Source: Brucella sp. 21LCYQ03
Lineage (GTDB): Bacteria; Pseudomonadota; Alphaproteobacteria; Rhizobiales; Rhizobiaceae
Assembly: GCF_023554105.1 (NCBI RefSeq)
Contig: NZ_JAMJWE010000002.1
Span: 186,001-250,000, forward strand
DNA: 64,000 nucleotides
Direction of reading: 5' to 3'
A model generated the notes under the pieces. It worked only from the letters and a program-made list of their open reading frames with translations, had not been told where the DNA came from and ran no database searches. Below are positions 55,349 to 64,000 of this stretch, piece by piece; position 1 is the first letter of the stretch, and every line of letters begins with the position of its first letter. A program made the translations under genes and the position numbers.

Positions 55349-56224
55349 TTACTGAGCGGCAGGCGCGAATGAAGCCTGAACAGGTGTAACACCGGGCAGT
55401 GGCACAGCGTCGCCTTGCGGGAGAACAGCTGGCTCTGCCGAAGTTGCGGCTGCCTCAACAGTCGGACCATTACGCTTCAGGCTACCGTCTAGGCCTGTCT
55501 CCTGTAAAAGCCCTTTGCGCTTAGCGTCATAATAATAGCCACGTGCATAATAGCGGACAGCCTGACTTTCATCACCGCCAGCCACCTTATAGGCACCCGA
55601 GAGATAACGAACCGCATACTTCAGGTTGGTCTCGGCATCGAGCAGCCCCTTGGGGTTGCCTTTGTAACCCATACCGCGCGCAGTCGGATGGCTGATCTGC
55701 ATCAGACCCCAATAAGGACCGTTACGCGCGCCGGGATTGAAGCGGCTTTCGCGATGCACCACGCGGCGCACCAGACGTTCCGGCACATCATAAGCAACCG
55801 AATATTTGGTGATCAGGTCATCAAGACCGTCCGGTGCATGGTCCGGCGTTTCAAATGCCATACTGGTTGCAAGAGAGGCGGGCGATGTTGCAGCTTGTGC
55901 ACTCGCAAAAGCCAGCATCGGCTCAGATTGTCCGCGAACACCGGGAATTGGTACAACCGATGGAAGCACAGGATTTTCAAGCGATGCAACAGTCTCCATG
56001 CCCGGAGCGGTGTTCGCAGCCGCAACTGCTGTGGTGCCTGCGGCAGGGGTGACTGGGTCGCCAGTTGCAGTTGAAGAATTTTCAGCAGGAGTGATCAGTG
56101 CGGTTTTTGCAGTCTTGCCATCGCTCGTCGTGTTGCAGGCACTCAATGCAAAAGCGCAACTAAACAACAGTGCCCCTTTGAAAAAGGGAAGAACGAGCGG
56201 CTTTGAAAAAGACTGAAATCCCAT
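55349..56224 (-). CDS. Lytic transglycosylase lipoprotein
   Basis: Peptidoglycan-cleaving enzyme of 291 residues, anchored in a membrane by a lipid: a hydrophobic N-terminus ends in the lipobox LSAC. A low-complexity Ala/Thr/Pro linker of about 100 residues precedes the SLT domain, in which HRESRFNP carries the catalytic Glu, GPYWGLMQIS the substrate motif, and NLKYAVRYLSGAY and VRYYARGYYYD the rest of the fold. ATG 56224 is preferred to TTG 56230 for its AGGA spacing. The linker suggests that it reaches from the membrane into the cell wall. Confidence 0.92.
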   Translation of the reverse strand: MGFQSFSKPLVLPFFKGALLFSCAFALSACNTTSDGKTAKTALITPAENSSTATGDPVTPAAGTTAVAAANTAPGMETVASLENPVLPSVVPIPGVRGQSEPMLAFASAQAATSPASLATSMAFETPDHAPDGLDDLITKYSVAYDVPERLVRRVVHRESRFNPGARNGPYWGLMQISHPTARGMGYKGNPKGLLDAETNLKYAVRYLSGAYKVAGGDESQAVRYYARGYYYDAKRKGLLQETGLDGSLKRNGPTVEAAATSAEPAVLPQGDAVPLPGVTPVQASFAPAAQ

Positions 56225-56236
56225 GATCAACCGATC

Positions 56237-56425
56237 CTATGAATCGAAATCTTGTTCGATGCGTTTTTCGAGTTCAACCAGATCTTCTGGCAAAGGCATG
56301 CCGGTCGCTTTAAGCGTATTGAGCTTTTCGCGAACGATTTCACGAACCTCGTGAACGTCCTGCGGCTGGTTTACCATCTGCTCAAACAGCAGAGCGATCT
56401 CTGCTTTGATGTCCTCGAATGCCAT
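56237..56425 (-). CDS. Small conserved protein of unknown function
   Basis: Acidic, mostly helical protein of 62 residues (AFEDIKAEIALLFEQMVNQP, REIVREKLNTLKATGMPLP, DLVELEKRIEQDFDS). A longer frame begins at 56452, but GAGGA lies just before ATG 56425. Similar short proteins occur in Rhizobiales, from memory. Only 12 bases separate it from the transglycosylase, so the two are likely cotranscribed. Confidence 0.7.
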   Translation of the reverse strand: MAFEDIKAEIALLFEQMVNQPQDVHEVREIVREKLNTLKATGMPLPEDLVELEKRIEQDFDS

Positions 56426-56587
56426 AAGATCCTCTTGGCTTAACAGGCGCAAATGCGGCCCGGTTCAGTCAATATTCTTTCAATCGATGACAGTGATGTA
56501 CCACGCGAAATGAGCAAAGCGGAAGCCCTGAAAGTCATGCAAGCGTCAAAATGAATATTTCAGCGCGTAACAGAGCCATTTTCCGGC

Positions 56588-56806
56588 TCATAAAATCCGG
56601 GGCAACATCGTGTCTATCGCATTGAATTCATGAGCAAAAATTCCAAGATCTTCAAAATCCAGACCACCCTCCGGATTGAACAGATAAATGCTCATCCAGA
56701 TCAGTGCCACAGTCAGCACAATCGCCAGAATCGTCAGAAGTAACAGGCGGCGACCGAGAGCGGCCTTATGGCCAGCTCCCTCAGGTGGAATCTTATTCAT
56801 CATCAA
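56588..56806 (-). CDS. Small single-pass membrane protein
   Basis: Protein of 72 residues with one hydrophobic segment (about 20-45: LLLLTILAIVLTVALIWMSI) between a short basic N-terminal part and an acidic C-terminal part. No family recognised. Its start overlaps the stop of the preceding 63-residue gene by ATGA, so they are coupled. Confidence 0.65.
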   Translation of the reverse strand: MMMNKIPPEGAGHKAALGRRLLLLTILAIVLTVALIWMSIYLFNPEGGLDFEDLGIFAHEFNAIDTMLPRIL

Positions 56807-56994
56807 TCGTCATTCGTGGCGTTCAAATCTTCAGGCGGTGTACCATGTTCTGGCGCTGCTGCAAGATAGCCCTGATGCACAAGTGCTTTTCGCAGAATCA
56901 GAATAATTGCCTCGGTCTGATTGATGCCTGGATGCGTCTCGTTGATGAAGCGCTCAAGGGCGTCATGAACGTCGGTGGGAAGATATGTGCTCAT
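56803..56994 (-). CDS. Small protein, possibly ribbon-helix-helix-like
   Basis: Protein of 63 residues beginning MSTYLPTDVHDALERFINET, with GINQTEAIILILRKALVHQG in the middle. The strand-helix-helix order hints at a CopG/ParD-type DNA-binding fold, but the match is weak. It ends with an acidic tail. Coupled by ATGA to a small membrane protein; no toxin-like gene is present. Confidence 0.6.
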   Translation of the reverse strand: MSTYLPTDVHDALERFINETHPGINQTEAIILILRKALVHQGYLAAAPEHGTPPEDLNATNDD

Positions 56995-57028
56995 CGTTCC
57001 TCCACAGTTTCAGCGTCTTTCAAATAAA

Positions 57029-57718
57029 TCAGACGACCTTGACGGAAATAGAGCCGACACCGTCCACATTGCCTTGCAGCACGTCGCCGCGCTGGACCGC
57101 GCCAACACCGGCGGGTGTGCCAGTATAAATAAGATCACCGGGTTGCAGTTCAAACAGCGACGAAAGATAGGAGATCGTCTCGGCAACTTTCCAGATCATC
57201 TGATTGAGATTACCCGACTGGCAGGTCTCACCGTTGATTTTAAGCGAAATCTCAGCCGATTCGGGGTGGCCTGTTTCCGATACCGGCACGATGGCCGAGC
57301 AAGGTGCGGAATGCTCAAACGCTTTTGCTACTTCCCATGGACGACCAGCTTTTTTGGCTACCGCCTGCAAATCACGCCGTGTCATGTCGATACCAACCGC
57401 ATAACCAAAGACATGGTCGAGCGCTGTTTCCACCGCAATATCTTTGCCGCCCGTTTTCAATGCAACAACGAGTTCGATCTCGTGATGCACGTCTTCGGAC
57501 TTGGGCGGATAAGGAAAATCACCACCATCAATCACCAGATTATCCGGGTTTTTCTGGAAGAAAAATGGCGGATTACGAGTAGGATCACCACCCATTTCAA
57601 TGGCGTGATCGGCATAGTTCTGACCGACGCAGTAAATGCGGTGCACAGGAAAACGCGCTTCTGTTCCCTTAACCGGCACGTAAGGTTGCGGCGAAGGCTG
57701 AAAAACATAATTTGTCAT
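57029..57718 (-). CDS. Fumarylacetoacetate hydrolase family protein
   Basis: Metal-dependent enzyme of 229 residues in the FAH superfamily, which includes acylpyruvases, oxaloacetate decarboxylases and isomerases of aromatic degradation. Metal ligands are in VHHEIELVVAL (Glu-x-Glu) with a downstream Asp in VGIDMTRRDLQ; the C-terminal PGDLIYTGTPAGVGAV motif is diagnostic. The compact YCVGQNYADHAIEMG N-terminus fits the short acylpyruvase (FAHD1-like) group. Substrate unknown. Confidence 0.9.
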   Translation of the reverse strand: MTNYVFQPSPQPYVPVKGTEARFPVHRIYCVGQNYADHAIEMGGDPTRNPPFFFQKNPDNLVIDGGDFPYPPKSEDVHHEIELVVALKTGGKDIAVETALDHVFGYAVGIDMTRRDLQAVAKKAGRPWEVAKAFEHSAPCSAIVPVSETGHPESAEISLKINGETCQSGNLNQMIWKVAETISYLSSLFELQPGDLIYTGTPAGVGAVQRGDVLQGNVDGVGSISVKVV

Positions 57719-57812
57719 AGAAAGCTGATCCCGTGAGATATGTATGAGGTTTTTATCATGCAGGCAGGAATCACCCGCTGCAAGCCTTACCCGAGCAATT
57801 TTCCGTCATGAA

Positions 57813-58448
57813 CTATGCCGTTTTGACAACGTAATTGGCATCGCGTGAGGATGAGACCACGAGTTCTGCGTTCGGAATATCGTTGGAAAGTGCGCGTTCG
57901 CGTGCGGCATCGGGCGTATGCCCATGGTCAAGCCAGCGTTGAATAAGCCGACGTTCAAGCTCCGCCAAAGGGACATCGAGAAAGATCGTCATATCAAAAA
58001 ACGGCGCAAGTCGCGTCCATGGCTCCTGATTGAGCAGCAGATAATTGCCCTCAACCAACAAAATCCGATGATCGGTACGAACGATAGACGCACCGGCACG
58101 CGCAAGATCAAGCGTGCGGTCGAAAACCGGAATGACAACATCTTCTGATGTGTTTTTGAGACGCTCAAGAAGTGCGGCAAAACCCGCGCAATCAAAGGTC
58201 GGCGGAGAGCCTTTGCGGCTGCGTAATCCGCGCTCATCAAGAATCGCATTATCGAGATGAAAGCCATCCATCGGCACGATGACAGCTGGTCCAGCCTCGC
58301 CCTGATTAATCGCATCGCGCAGATATTCAGATATGGTGGACTTACCCGCTCCCGGAGGTCCGGCGATCGCGACGATCAGACGGCCATCAATGTTGGAAAG
58401 CTTTGAGAGGATTTCGGCAGGCAGATTTTCCGCTTGGTAAGGCTTCAT
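57813..58448 (-). CDS. P-loop nucleoside/sugar kinase-like protein (PRK/FrcK type)
   Basis: Kinase-fold protein of 211 residues similar to phosphoribulokinase/uridine kinase and the FrcK/YfhF-type proteins. Walker A is AGPPGAGKST, followed by VPMDGFHLDNAIL (the D-G-F-H segment that binds substrate in pantothenate and uridine kinases) and LLVEGNYLLL. The frame continues to 58625 over the pgm leader, but ATG 58448 is chosen for its family-like start. Divergent from pgm over about 150 bases. Substrate unknown. Confidence 0.85.
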   Translation of the reverse strand: MKPYQAENLPAEILSKLSNIDGRLIVAIAGPPGAGKSTISEYLRDAINQGEAGPAVIVPMDGFHLDNAILDERGLRSRKGSPPTFDCAGFAALLERLKNTSEDVVIPVFDRTLDLARAGASIVRTDHRILLVEGNYLLLNQEPWTRLAPFFDMTIFLDVPLAELERRLIQRWLDHGHTPDAARERALSNDIPNAELVVSSSRDANYVVKTA

Positions 58449-58527
58449 GGGCGAGAACCTAAAATCAAAAATTAAAGTGTTTCTGTAAAACAGCACACAG
58501 TTTGTTATTTTCAAACAATAAGTTTGA

Positions 58528-60230
<1,703 letters not shown>

Positions 60231-60231
<1 letters not shown>

Positions 60232-60256
60232 AAAGGGCCCCTTCGGGCCCTTTTTT
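60231..60256 (+). terminator. Rho-independent terminator after pgm
   Basis: AAAAGGGCCC (60231-60240), loop CTTC, GGGCCCTTTTTT (60245-60256). Also usable for the minus-strand mrp gene, which ends at 60266. Confidence 0.9.
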
Positions 60257-60265
60257 CTTTCTGAA

Positions 60266-61420
60266 CTATTCAAAAACAATCGCTGGTGCGGGCTTTCCAA
60301 CGCCTGCACCTGACTTCATATTTTCCCAGACCTTACGCGCAATATCACGATAGATTTTCGCGTGTTCGCTATCCGGTTCGACTGCGGTTATTGGCGTGCC
60401 GTTGTCTGAATGCGCACGCACATCCATGTGCAACGGCACTTCGCCAAGGAACGGCACATTGAGGCGTTCCGCTTCTGCACGCGCGCCGCCATGGCCGAAA
60501 ATATCATATCGCTTGCCGGTATCAGGCGCGATGAAATAGCTCATGTTTTCGACAATGCCCAAAAGCGGAACATCGACCTTGCGGAACATGGCAAGTCCCT
60601 TGCGCGCATCAATCAGCGCCAAATCCTGCGGCGTCGAAACAACCACAGCACCCGCCAGCGGCACTTGCTGTGCCATGGTGAGCTGTGCGTCACCCGTACC
60701 CGGAGGCATATCGACAACCAGAACGTCGAGATTGCCCCAAGCCACTTCGCGCAGCATCTGTGTCAGTGCCGAAATCACCATCGGTCCACGCCAGATCATC
60801 GGCGTGTCTTCATCCACCATGAAGCCCATGGACATGACCTTGACGCCATAATTCTCCATCGGCTTCAAGGTACGCCCTTCAACCGTTTCCGGACGACCGG
60901 AAAGACCAAGCAAACGCGGCATCGATGGGCCGTATATATCCGCATCAAGGATACCGACCTTCAGGCCATTGGCGGCCATGCCAAGTGCCAGATTAACCGC
61001 CGTCGTGGATTTGCCCACGCCACCCTTGCCCGATGCAACCGCAATGATTGCGCCAACGCCCGGAACTCCGGGTTTGGCTGCGGGGCGCGGTTGTGGTGCG
61101 GCAGCGGTTGCCGCAGGGCGTGGCTGAGGCTTTGGTGGCGGCGGCGCATCGTCACTTGTGCGACCGCCTTTCTTTTCCGCAGTCAGCGTAACCAGCGCGC
61201 CAGAAACGCCCGGAATTTCCTTAACTGCCTTTTCAGCAGCCAGACGCATCGGCTCAAGCCCGTTTGCGCGATCTGCAGGAACCGTGATGGAAAAGAAAAC
61301 CTTGCCGTCGGCGATAAAAATATCCGACACCAGCTTGAGCGACACAACATCGCTTTCGAAATCTGGTCCTGTTACGGCCTTCAGCCGCTCCAGAACTTGT
61401 TCACGCGTTACGCCTGACAT
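60266..61420 (-). CDS. mrp: Mrp/ApbC-family P-loop ATPase lacking all cysteines
   Basis: Iron-sulfur carrier-type ATPase of 384 residues. Order of parts: an N-terminal MIP18/DUF59-like domain (about 1-85), a Pro/Ala-rich linker, and the ATPase with deviant Walker A GKGGVGKSTT, DADIYGPSMPRLLG and DMPPGTGDAQLT. The place of the usual CxxC that bridges the cluster reads MSYFIAPDTGKRYDIFGHGG, and no Cys occurs anywhere in the protein. The long frame to 61951 is antisense to the glyoxalase gene; ATG 61420 with GAGG eight bases upstream is the true start. Confidence 0.93.
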   Translation of the reverse strand: MSGVTREQVLERLKAVTGPDFESDVVSLKLVSDIFIADGKVFFSITVPADRANGLEPMRLAAEKAVKEIPGVSGALVTLTAEKKGGRTSDDAPPPPKPQPRPAATAAAPQPRPAAKPGVPGVGAIIAVASGKGGVGKSTTAVNLALGMAANGLKVGILDADIYGPSMPRLLGLSGRPETVEGRTLKPMENYGVKVMSMGFMVDEDTPMIWRGPMVISALTQMLREVAWGNLDVLVVDMPPGTGDAQLTMAQQVPLAGAVVVSTPQDLALIDARKGLAMFRKVDVPLLGIVENMSYFIAPDTGKRYDIFGHGGARAEAERLNVPFLGEVPLHMDVRAHSDNGTPITAVEPDSEHAKIYRDIARKVWENMKSGAGVGKPAPAIVFE

Positions 61421-61558
61421 TATTCCAACCTCGTCTGCGGCAAGCCCTCGTCTGCAACACGCATTGCGCTTGCCCGCTTTGCATGTCTTGAGATAAGCCA
61501 GTTTTAGCCAAAAGGCCAATAGAACCAAGCAAAGAGTTTTATAGAGACAGGTGACATA

Positions 61559-61954
61559 ATGGCCAAAGCCATCCACACGATGATACGCGTTCTTGAGGAG
61601 GAGCGTTCCGTTTCCTTCTACGATCAGGCTTTTGGTCTGAAAATTGCCGAGCGCATCGATTTCGAAAGCTTTACGCTTGTTTATCTGCGCAATGACGAAG
61701 CGGACTTTGAAGTTGAGTTGACCGTGAACAAAGGTCGCACCGAGCAGTATAATCTTGGCGATGGCTACGGCCATGTTGCTTTCGTGGTTGATGATCTCGG
61801 TGCCGAGCATGCCCGCTTCAGTGAGCTGGGCTTTAAAGTCGGCAAGCTGGTGGATTTCAAAAATGGCGACGTGCTCGTCGCACGTTTCTTCTTTGTCGAA
61901 GACCCAGATGGCTACAAGATCGAAGTCATTCAGCGCGGCAGACGCTATCAATAA
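61559..61954 (+). CDS. gloA: VOC-family protein, probable lactoylglutathione lyase
   Basis: Glyoxalase I-like protein of 131 residues that would convert the methylglyoxal-glutathione adduct to lactoylglutathione. Four likely metal ligands are in place: His in IHTMIRV, Glu in FEVELTVN, His in GYGHVAFVV and Glu in KIEVIQR; DPDGYKIE is the family signature. Divergent from mrp, with about 140 bases between. A substrate other than methylglyoxal is possible in this superfamily. Confidence 0.87.
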   Translation: MAKAIHTMIRVLEEERSVSFYDQAFGLKIAERIDFESFTLVYLRNDEADFEVELTVNKGRTEQYNLGDGYGHVAFVVDDLGAEHARFSELGFKVGKLVDFKNGDVLVARFFFVEDPDGYKIEVIQRGRRYQ

Positions 61955-62076
61955 GCTTTTTGAGCGAGCGGTTTATCAAATTGCTGCTCGCCTTCTCATA
62001 AACCAGCTTCTATTTGACGCTTGGCAAAGACGGTCGCCTTGGAATAGATAAGGTCAATCCTGAAGGAGCACTCGGA

Positions 62077-62478
62077 TTGAATAGGCGCGCAGTCCAGTTA
62101 CGGGCAACATTGGCAATACGCATTCTAAGCGTATTGGCGTTGATGCTTGTCGCTTTCGGACACAAGCCAGTCGCGCTCGCTTCTCCAGAACAATTGCTGC
62201 TCGCACAATATGTGTTGCCTGATGGCAGCTATCCGGTGCTTTGCATCACGGATCATGCGATTGATCATGATAGCCATGACGGCGACCAGCATGTGCACAA
62301 CAGCAATATTTGTGATGCTTGCCGCATTTCGTCGGCATTCCTGTGTCCTGCGCCTGCTCCATCGACGGGAGCTGCAATCAATATTGCAACGGCTGATATC
62401 ATCACCCCATCAGAACCAATTCTGAGACAGCAGACCTATCCACCGCAAGCGCCGCCACAAGCGCCGCCTTTAGCCTGA
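62077..62478 (+). CDS. Small exported Cys/His-rich protein next to the copper chaperone
   Basis: Protein of 133 residues. A hydrophobic N-terminal segment (ILSVLALMLVAFG) is followed by PVLCITDHAIDHDSHDGDQH and NICDACRISSAFLCPAP, giving a His/Asp-rich patch and a CxxC. The tail is Pro/Ala/Gln-rich. It resembles DUF2946-type proteins that occur near copper genes. TTG 62077 with GGAG eight bases upstream is chosen; the frame extends to 62014. It is 68 bases upstream of the YcnI-PCuAC gene, so the two are likely one operon. Confidence 0.65.
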   Translation: MNRRAVQLRATLAIRILSVLALMLVAFGHKPVALASPEQLLLAQYVLPDGSYPVLCITDHAIDHDSHDGDQHVHNSNICDACRISSAFLCPAPAPSTGAAINIATADIITPSEPILRQQTYPPQAPPQAPPLA

Positions 62479-62546
62479 AATCAATCTTTTCCTGTACGCG
62501 CTTAGAAAAGCTGCGTCCCGACACATGATTATTCAGGTTTTTTACA

Positions 62547-63533
62547 ATGAAAAATGCTCGTCTTTTGACATCTGCCATTTCGCTCTTTGCCCTTTGCGCT
62601 TCCGCAGGCATGGCAAACGCCCACTCTTCGCTTGATCAGGGCGAAGCCACGGCAGGGAGCCGTTATAAGGCAGTCGTTCGTATTCCACATGGTTGCGACG
62701 GCAAAGCCACGACTTCGGTAAAAATTGAACTGCCAGAAGGCTTTATCGCGGCCCAGCCACAGGCAAAAGCCGGTTGGAAAATTGAAACCGCTAAAGGGGA
62801 TTATGCACAGAGCTACAAAGTCCATGGGCGCGATGTGACCTCTGGCGTGAAACAAGTCACGTTCAGCGAAGGCGAACTGCCAAGCGATTTCTACGACGAA
62901 TTCGTGGTTGTCGGTCAGCTTGCCAAGTTTGACAAGGACACAACGCTGTCCTTCCCTGTGACCCAATATTGCGGCACGGATGATTCCGTTGCATGGACTG
63001 AAATTGCAGCGGACGGCCAGAATCCACACGATCTGAAAAACCCTGCCCCGCAGCTTCGCGTTCTCGTGGCTGCCGCATCTGATGACCATGCCGGGCATGG
63101 CTCGCATGGCGATCACGCCATGGCACCAACCAAAGCGGGCGATCTGAGCATCAGCGGCCCTTCGATCCGTGCGATGGTTCCGGGTGCCAAAGTTGCGGGC
63201 GGCTTCCTCACCATCCAGAATGACGGCAAGGATGCCGACAAGCTGGTCAGTGTCACAACGACAGGCGTTAAGCGCGTTGAAATCCATGAAATGACCATGG
63301 ACAATCAGGTCATGAAGATGCGCAAGCTTGAAAATGGTCTGGATATTCCTGCCGGTGAAACTGTTGAACTGAAATCCGGTGGCTACCACCTGATGTTCAT
63401 CCAGCCAGACCATCCGTACAAGGAAGGCGACAAGGTTTCCGCCACGCTGGACTTTGAAAAGGCTGGGAAAGTTGATCTGGAATTTCCTGTGACCCCGCAA
63501 AGCGGCAAGTCGGAAGACCATTCAAACCACTAA
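62547..63533 (+). CDS. YcnI (DUF1775) - PCuAC fusion, periplasmic copper chaperone
   Basis: Exported protein of 328 residues made of two copper-binding domains. After the signal peptide (ends MANA) the mature N-terminus is His, the residue that forms the copper brace in YcnI proteins, and the first domain (about 26-170) matches DUF1775. A His-rich linker (DDHAGHGSHGDHAM) leads to a PCuAC domain (about 200-310) with the motif HEM...MKM...HLM. PCuAC delivers Cu(I) to cytochrome oxidase. The fusion suggests in-cis copper hand-off. Confidence 0.9.
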   Translation: MKNARLLTSAISLFALCASAGMANAHSSLDQGEATAGSRYKAVVRIPHGCDGKATTSVKIELPEGFIAAQPQAKAGWKIETAKGDYAQSYKVHGRDVTSGVKQVTFSEGELPSDFYDEFVVVGQLAKFDKDTTLSFPVTQYCGTDDSVAWTEIAADGQNPHDLKNPAPQLRVLVAAASDDHAGHGSHGDHAMAPTKAGDLSISGPSIRAMVPGAKVAGGFLTIQNDGKDADKLVSVTTTGVKRVEIHEMTMDNQVMKMRKLENGLDIPAGETVELKSGGYHLMFIQPDHPYKEGDKVSATLDFEKAGKVDLEFPVTPQSGKSEDHSNH

Positions 63534-63802
63534 GCTTCAGAGTGAAGGGCGCTAGCGCATTTCTCTCCTGACCGCATTATGCGCCCGTTTGCCGCAACCG
63601 CTGCACGTTGTAGCGGTTGCGTTCTTCATTTATAGCTATAAACATGAATGTAATAGTATAGAATAATTCTAATTTATTGAAATAATTCTGCTTTTTAAAG
63701 CTGACTAATTGACTCCAGATCAATTTGCAGCTTTTATGCGCCAGAGTTATTTTATGCAGCCTTTGATGTTTGGGCCTTGAACCCGTTCGATTGGAGGACC
63801 AG

Positions 63803-63970
63803 ATGATCGGTCTCAGTGAGTGCCGGTCCGCAAATGTGGATGGATTGCCTTGGCAGTTGCATCTTTTGCCGACCGGATATTGTAATGCGCGAGGGGAAAC
63901 AGAACGCCTCGCGAAACAAAAGCAGCAAGACTGCGCACGTGCGCGCACCTCTGAATGGAGGCGCACATGA
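63803..63970 (+). CDS. Micro-ORF coupled to the next gene
   Basis: A 55-residue frame (begins MIGLSECRSANVDGL, contains LHLLPTGYCNARGE, ends in Arg-rich sequence). GGAGG lies six bases before its ATG, and its TGA overlaps the ATG of the next gene as ATGA. No family recognised. It could be a real small protein or a leader that couples translation of the next gene. The 270 bases before it (63534-63802) show nothing recognised. Confidence 0.5.
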   Translation: MIGLSECRSANVDGLPWQLHLLPTGYCNARGETERLAKQKQQDCARARTSEWRRT

Positions 63971-64000
63971 ATATGCGTATTTCTGAGCTGAATGGCACCA
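63967..64000 (+). CDS. Start of a gene cut by the right edge
   Basis: ATG 63967 with GGAGG five bases upstream; the visible residues are MNMRISELNGT. The start overlaps the stop of the micro-ORF. No function can be given from eleven residues. Confidence 0.5.
   Translation, partial: MNMRISELNGT

Noticed and set aside
56803-56994. Toxin-antitoxin pair formed by the small RHH-like gene and the membrane-protein gene
   Set aside because: The RHH match is weak and the partner is a simple single-pass protein with no toxin-family features, so a TA call is not justified.
60410-61417. A 335-codon plus-strand frame across mrp
   Set aside because: Antisense to the ATPase gene, rich in Arg/His/Cys as typical of shadow frames.
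60266-61951. Extended mrp frame of 561 codons
   Set aside because: The extra 177 codons are antisense to the glyoxalase gene; ATG 61420 has a proper ribosome-binding site.
62529-63521. A 330-codon minus-strand frame across the YcnI-PCuAC gene
   Set aside because: Antisense shadow; the plus-strand product has a signal peptide and two recognisable domains.
63577-63966. Minus-strand frame of 129 codons at the right end
   Set aside because: No family features and it lies opposite a better-supported micro-ORF with strong ribosome-binding sites.

Overview
The window looks like chromosomal DNA of a Rhizobiales bacterium close to Brucella/Ochrobactrum. The basis is a cyclic beta-1,2-glucan synthase of about 2860 residues, a DUF2794 protein, an IalB-family protein, a DUF930 protein, an ImuA-ImuB-DnaE2 cassette with a GAAC-N7-GAAC LexA box, and a moderately GC-rich base composition with GTG and TTG starts. 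This assignment rests on gene content and recall, not on a database search. No tRNA, rRNA, CRISPR array, prophage or complete transposase gene was found.

Layout. 1-5.4 kb: the end of a class A penicillin-binding protein, an SDR oxidoreductase, a PfkB sugar kinase, a PhzF-family isomerase, and convergent pncB. 5.5-14.1 kb: the very large cgs gene. 14.3-14.56 kb: a 264-bp transposase-less inverted-repeat element. 14.7-18.7 kb: a sulfate uptake operon, sbp-cysT-cysW-cysA. 19-22.3 kb: small periplasmic proteins, a membrane diguanylate cyclase, a lone AsnC ligand-binding domain and a lone receiver domain. 23-31 kb: ilvD, the cytochrome c maturation genes ccmABCDG, and acnA with a hairpin over its ribosome-binding site. 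31-38 kb: DUF1223, DUF2794, a GNAT enzyme, a Bax-inhibitor-1 protein, and a YbbA/YbbP-type ABC system divergent from a TesA-like esterase. 39-44.6 kb: thpR overlapping a tyrosine phosphatase, phhB, a YkvA protein, a second copy of the 264-bp element, an IalB-family protein, rlmN. 44.7-49 kb: a LysE exporter, argG, a ParD-like/map pair, and a MarR regulator overlapping a small DUF protein. 48.9-54.5 kb: the SOS mutagenesis cassette. 54.6-64 kb: a hemolysin III protein, a lytic transglycosylase lipoprotein, small proteins, an FAH-family hydrolase, a P-loop kinase divergent from pgm, a cysteine-free Mrp ATPase, a glyoxalase, a copper-handling pair, and a coupled micro-ORF at the right edge.

Most of the window is core metabolism in short operons closed by good rho-independent terminators. 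ATGA overlaps couple ccmC-ccmD-ccmG, ccmA-ccmB, the YbbA/YbbP-type pair and ParD-like-map. The less ordinary material is in small elements: a two-copy 264-bp MITE-like family (86% identical by hand alignment, one copy flanked by TA dinucleotides), an 85-bp palindromic repeat found twice, several copies of two REP-like hairpin families (one supplying a gene's stop codon), a leader hairpin that would mask the acnA Shine-Dalgarno sequence, and a ParD-like protein coupled to a methionine aminopeptidase rather than to a toxin. None of these is proven to be a new system; the MITE family, the acnA leader and the ParD-like/Map pair are the best leads.
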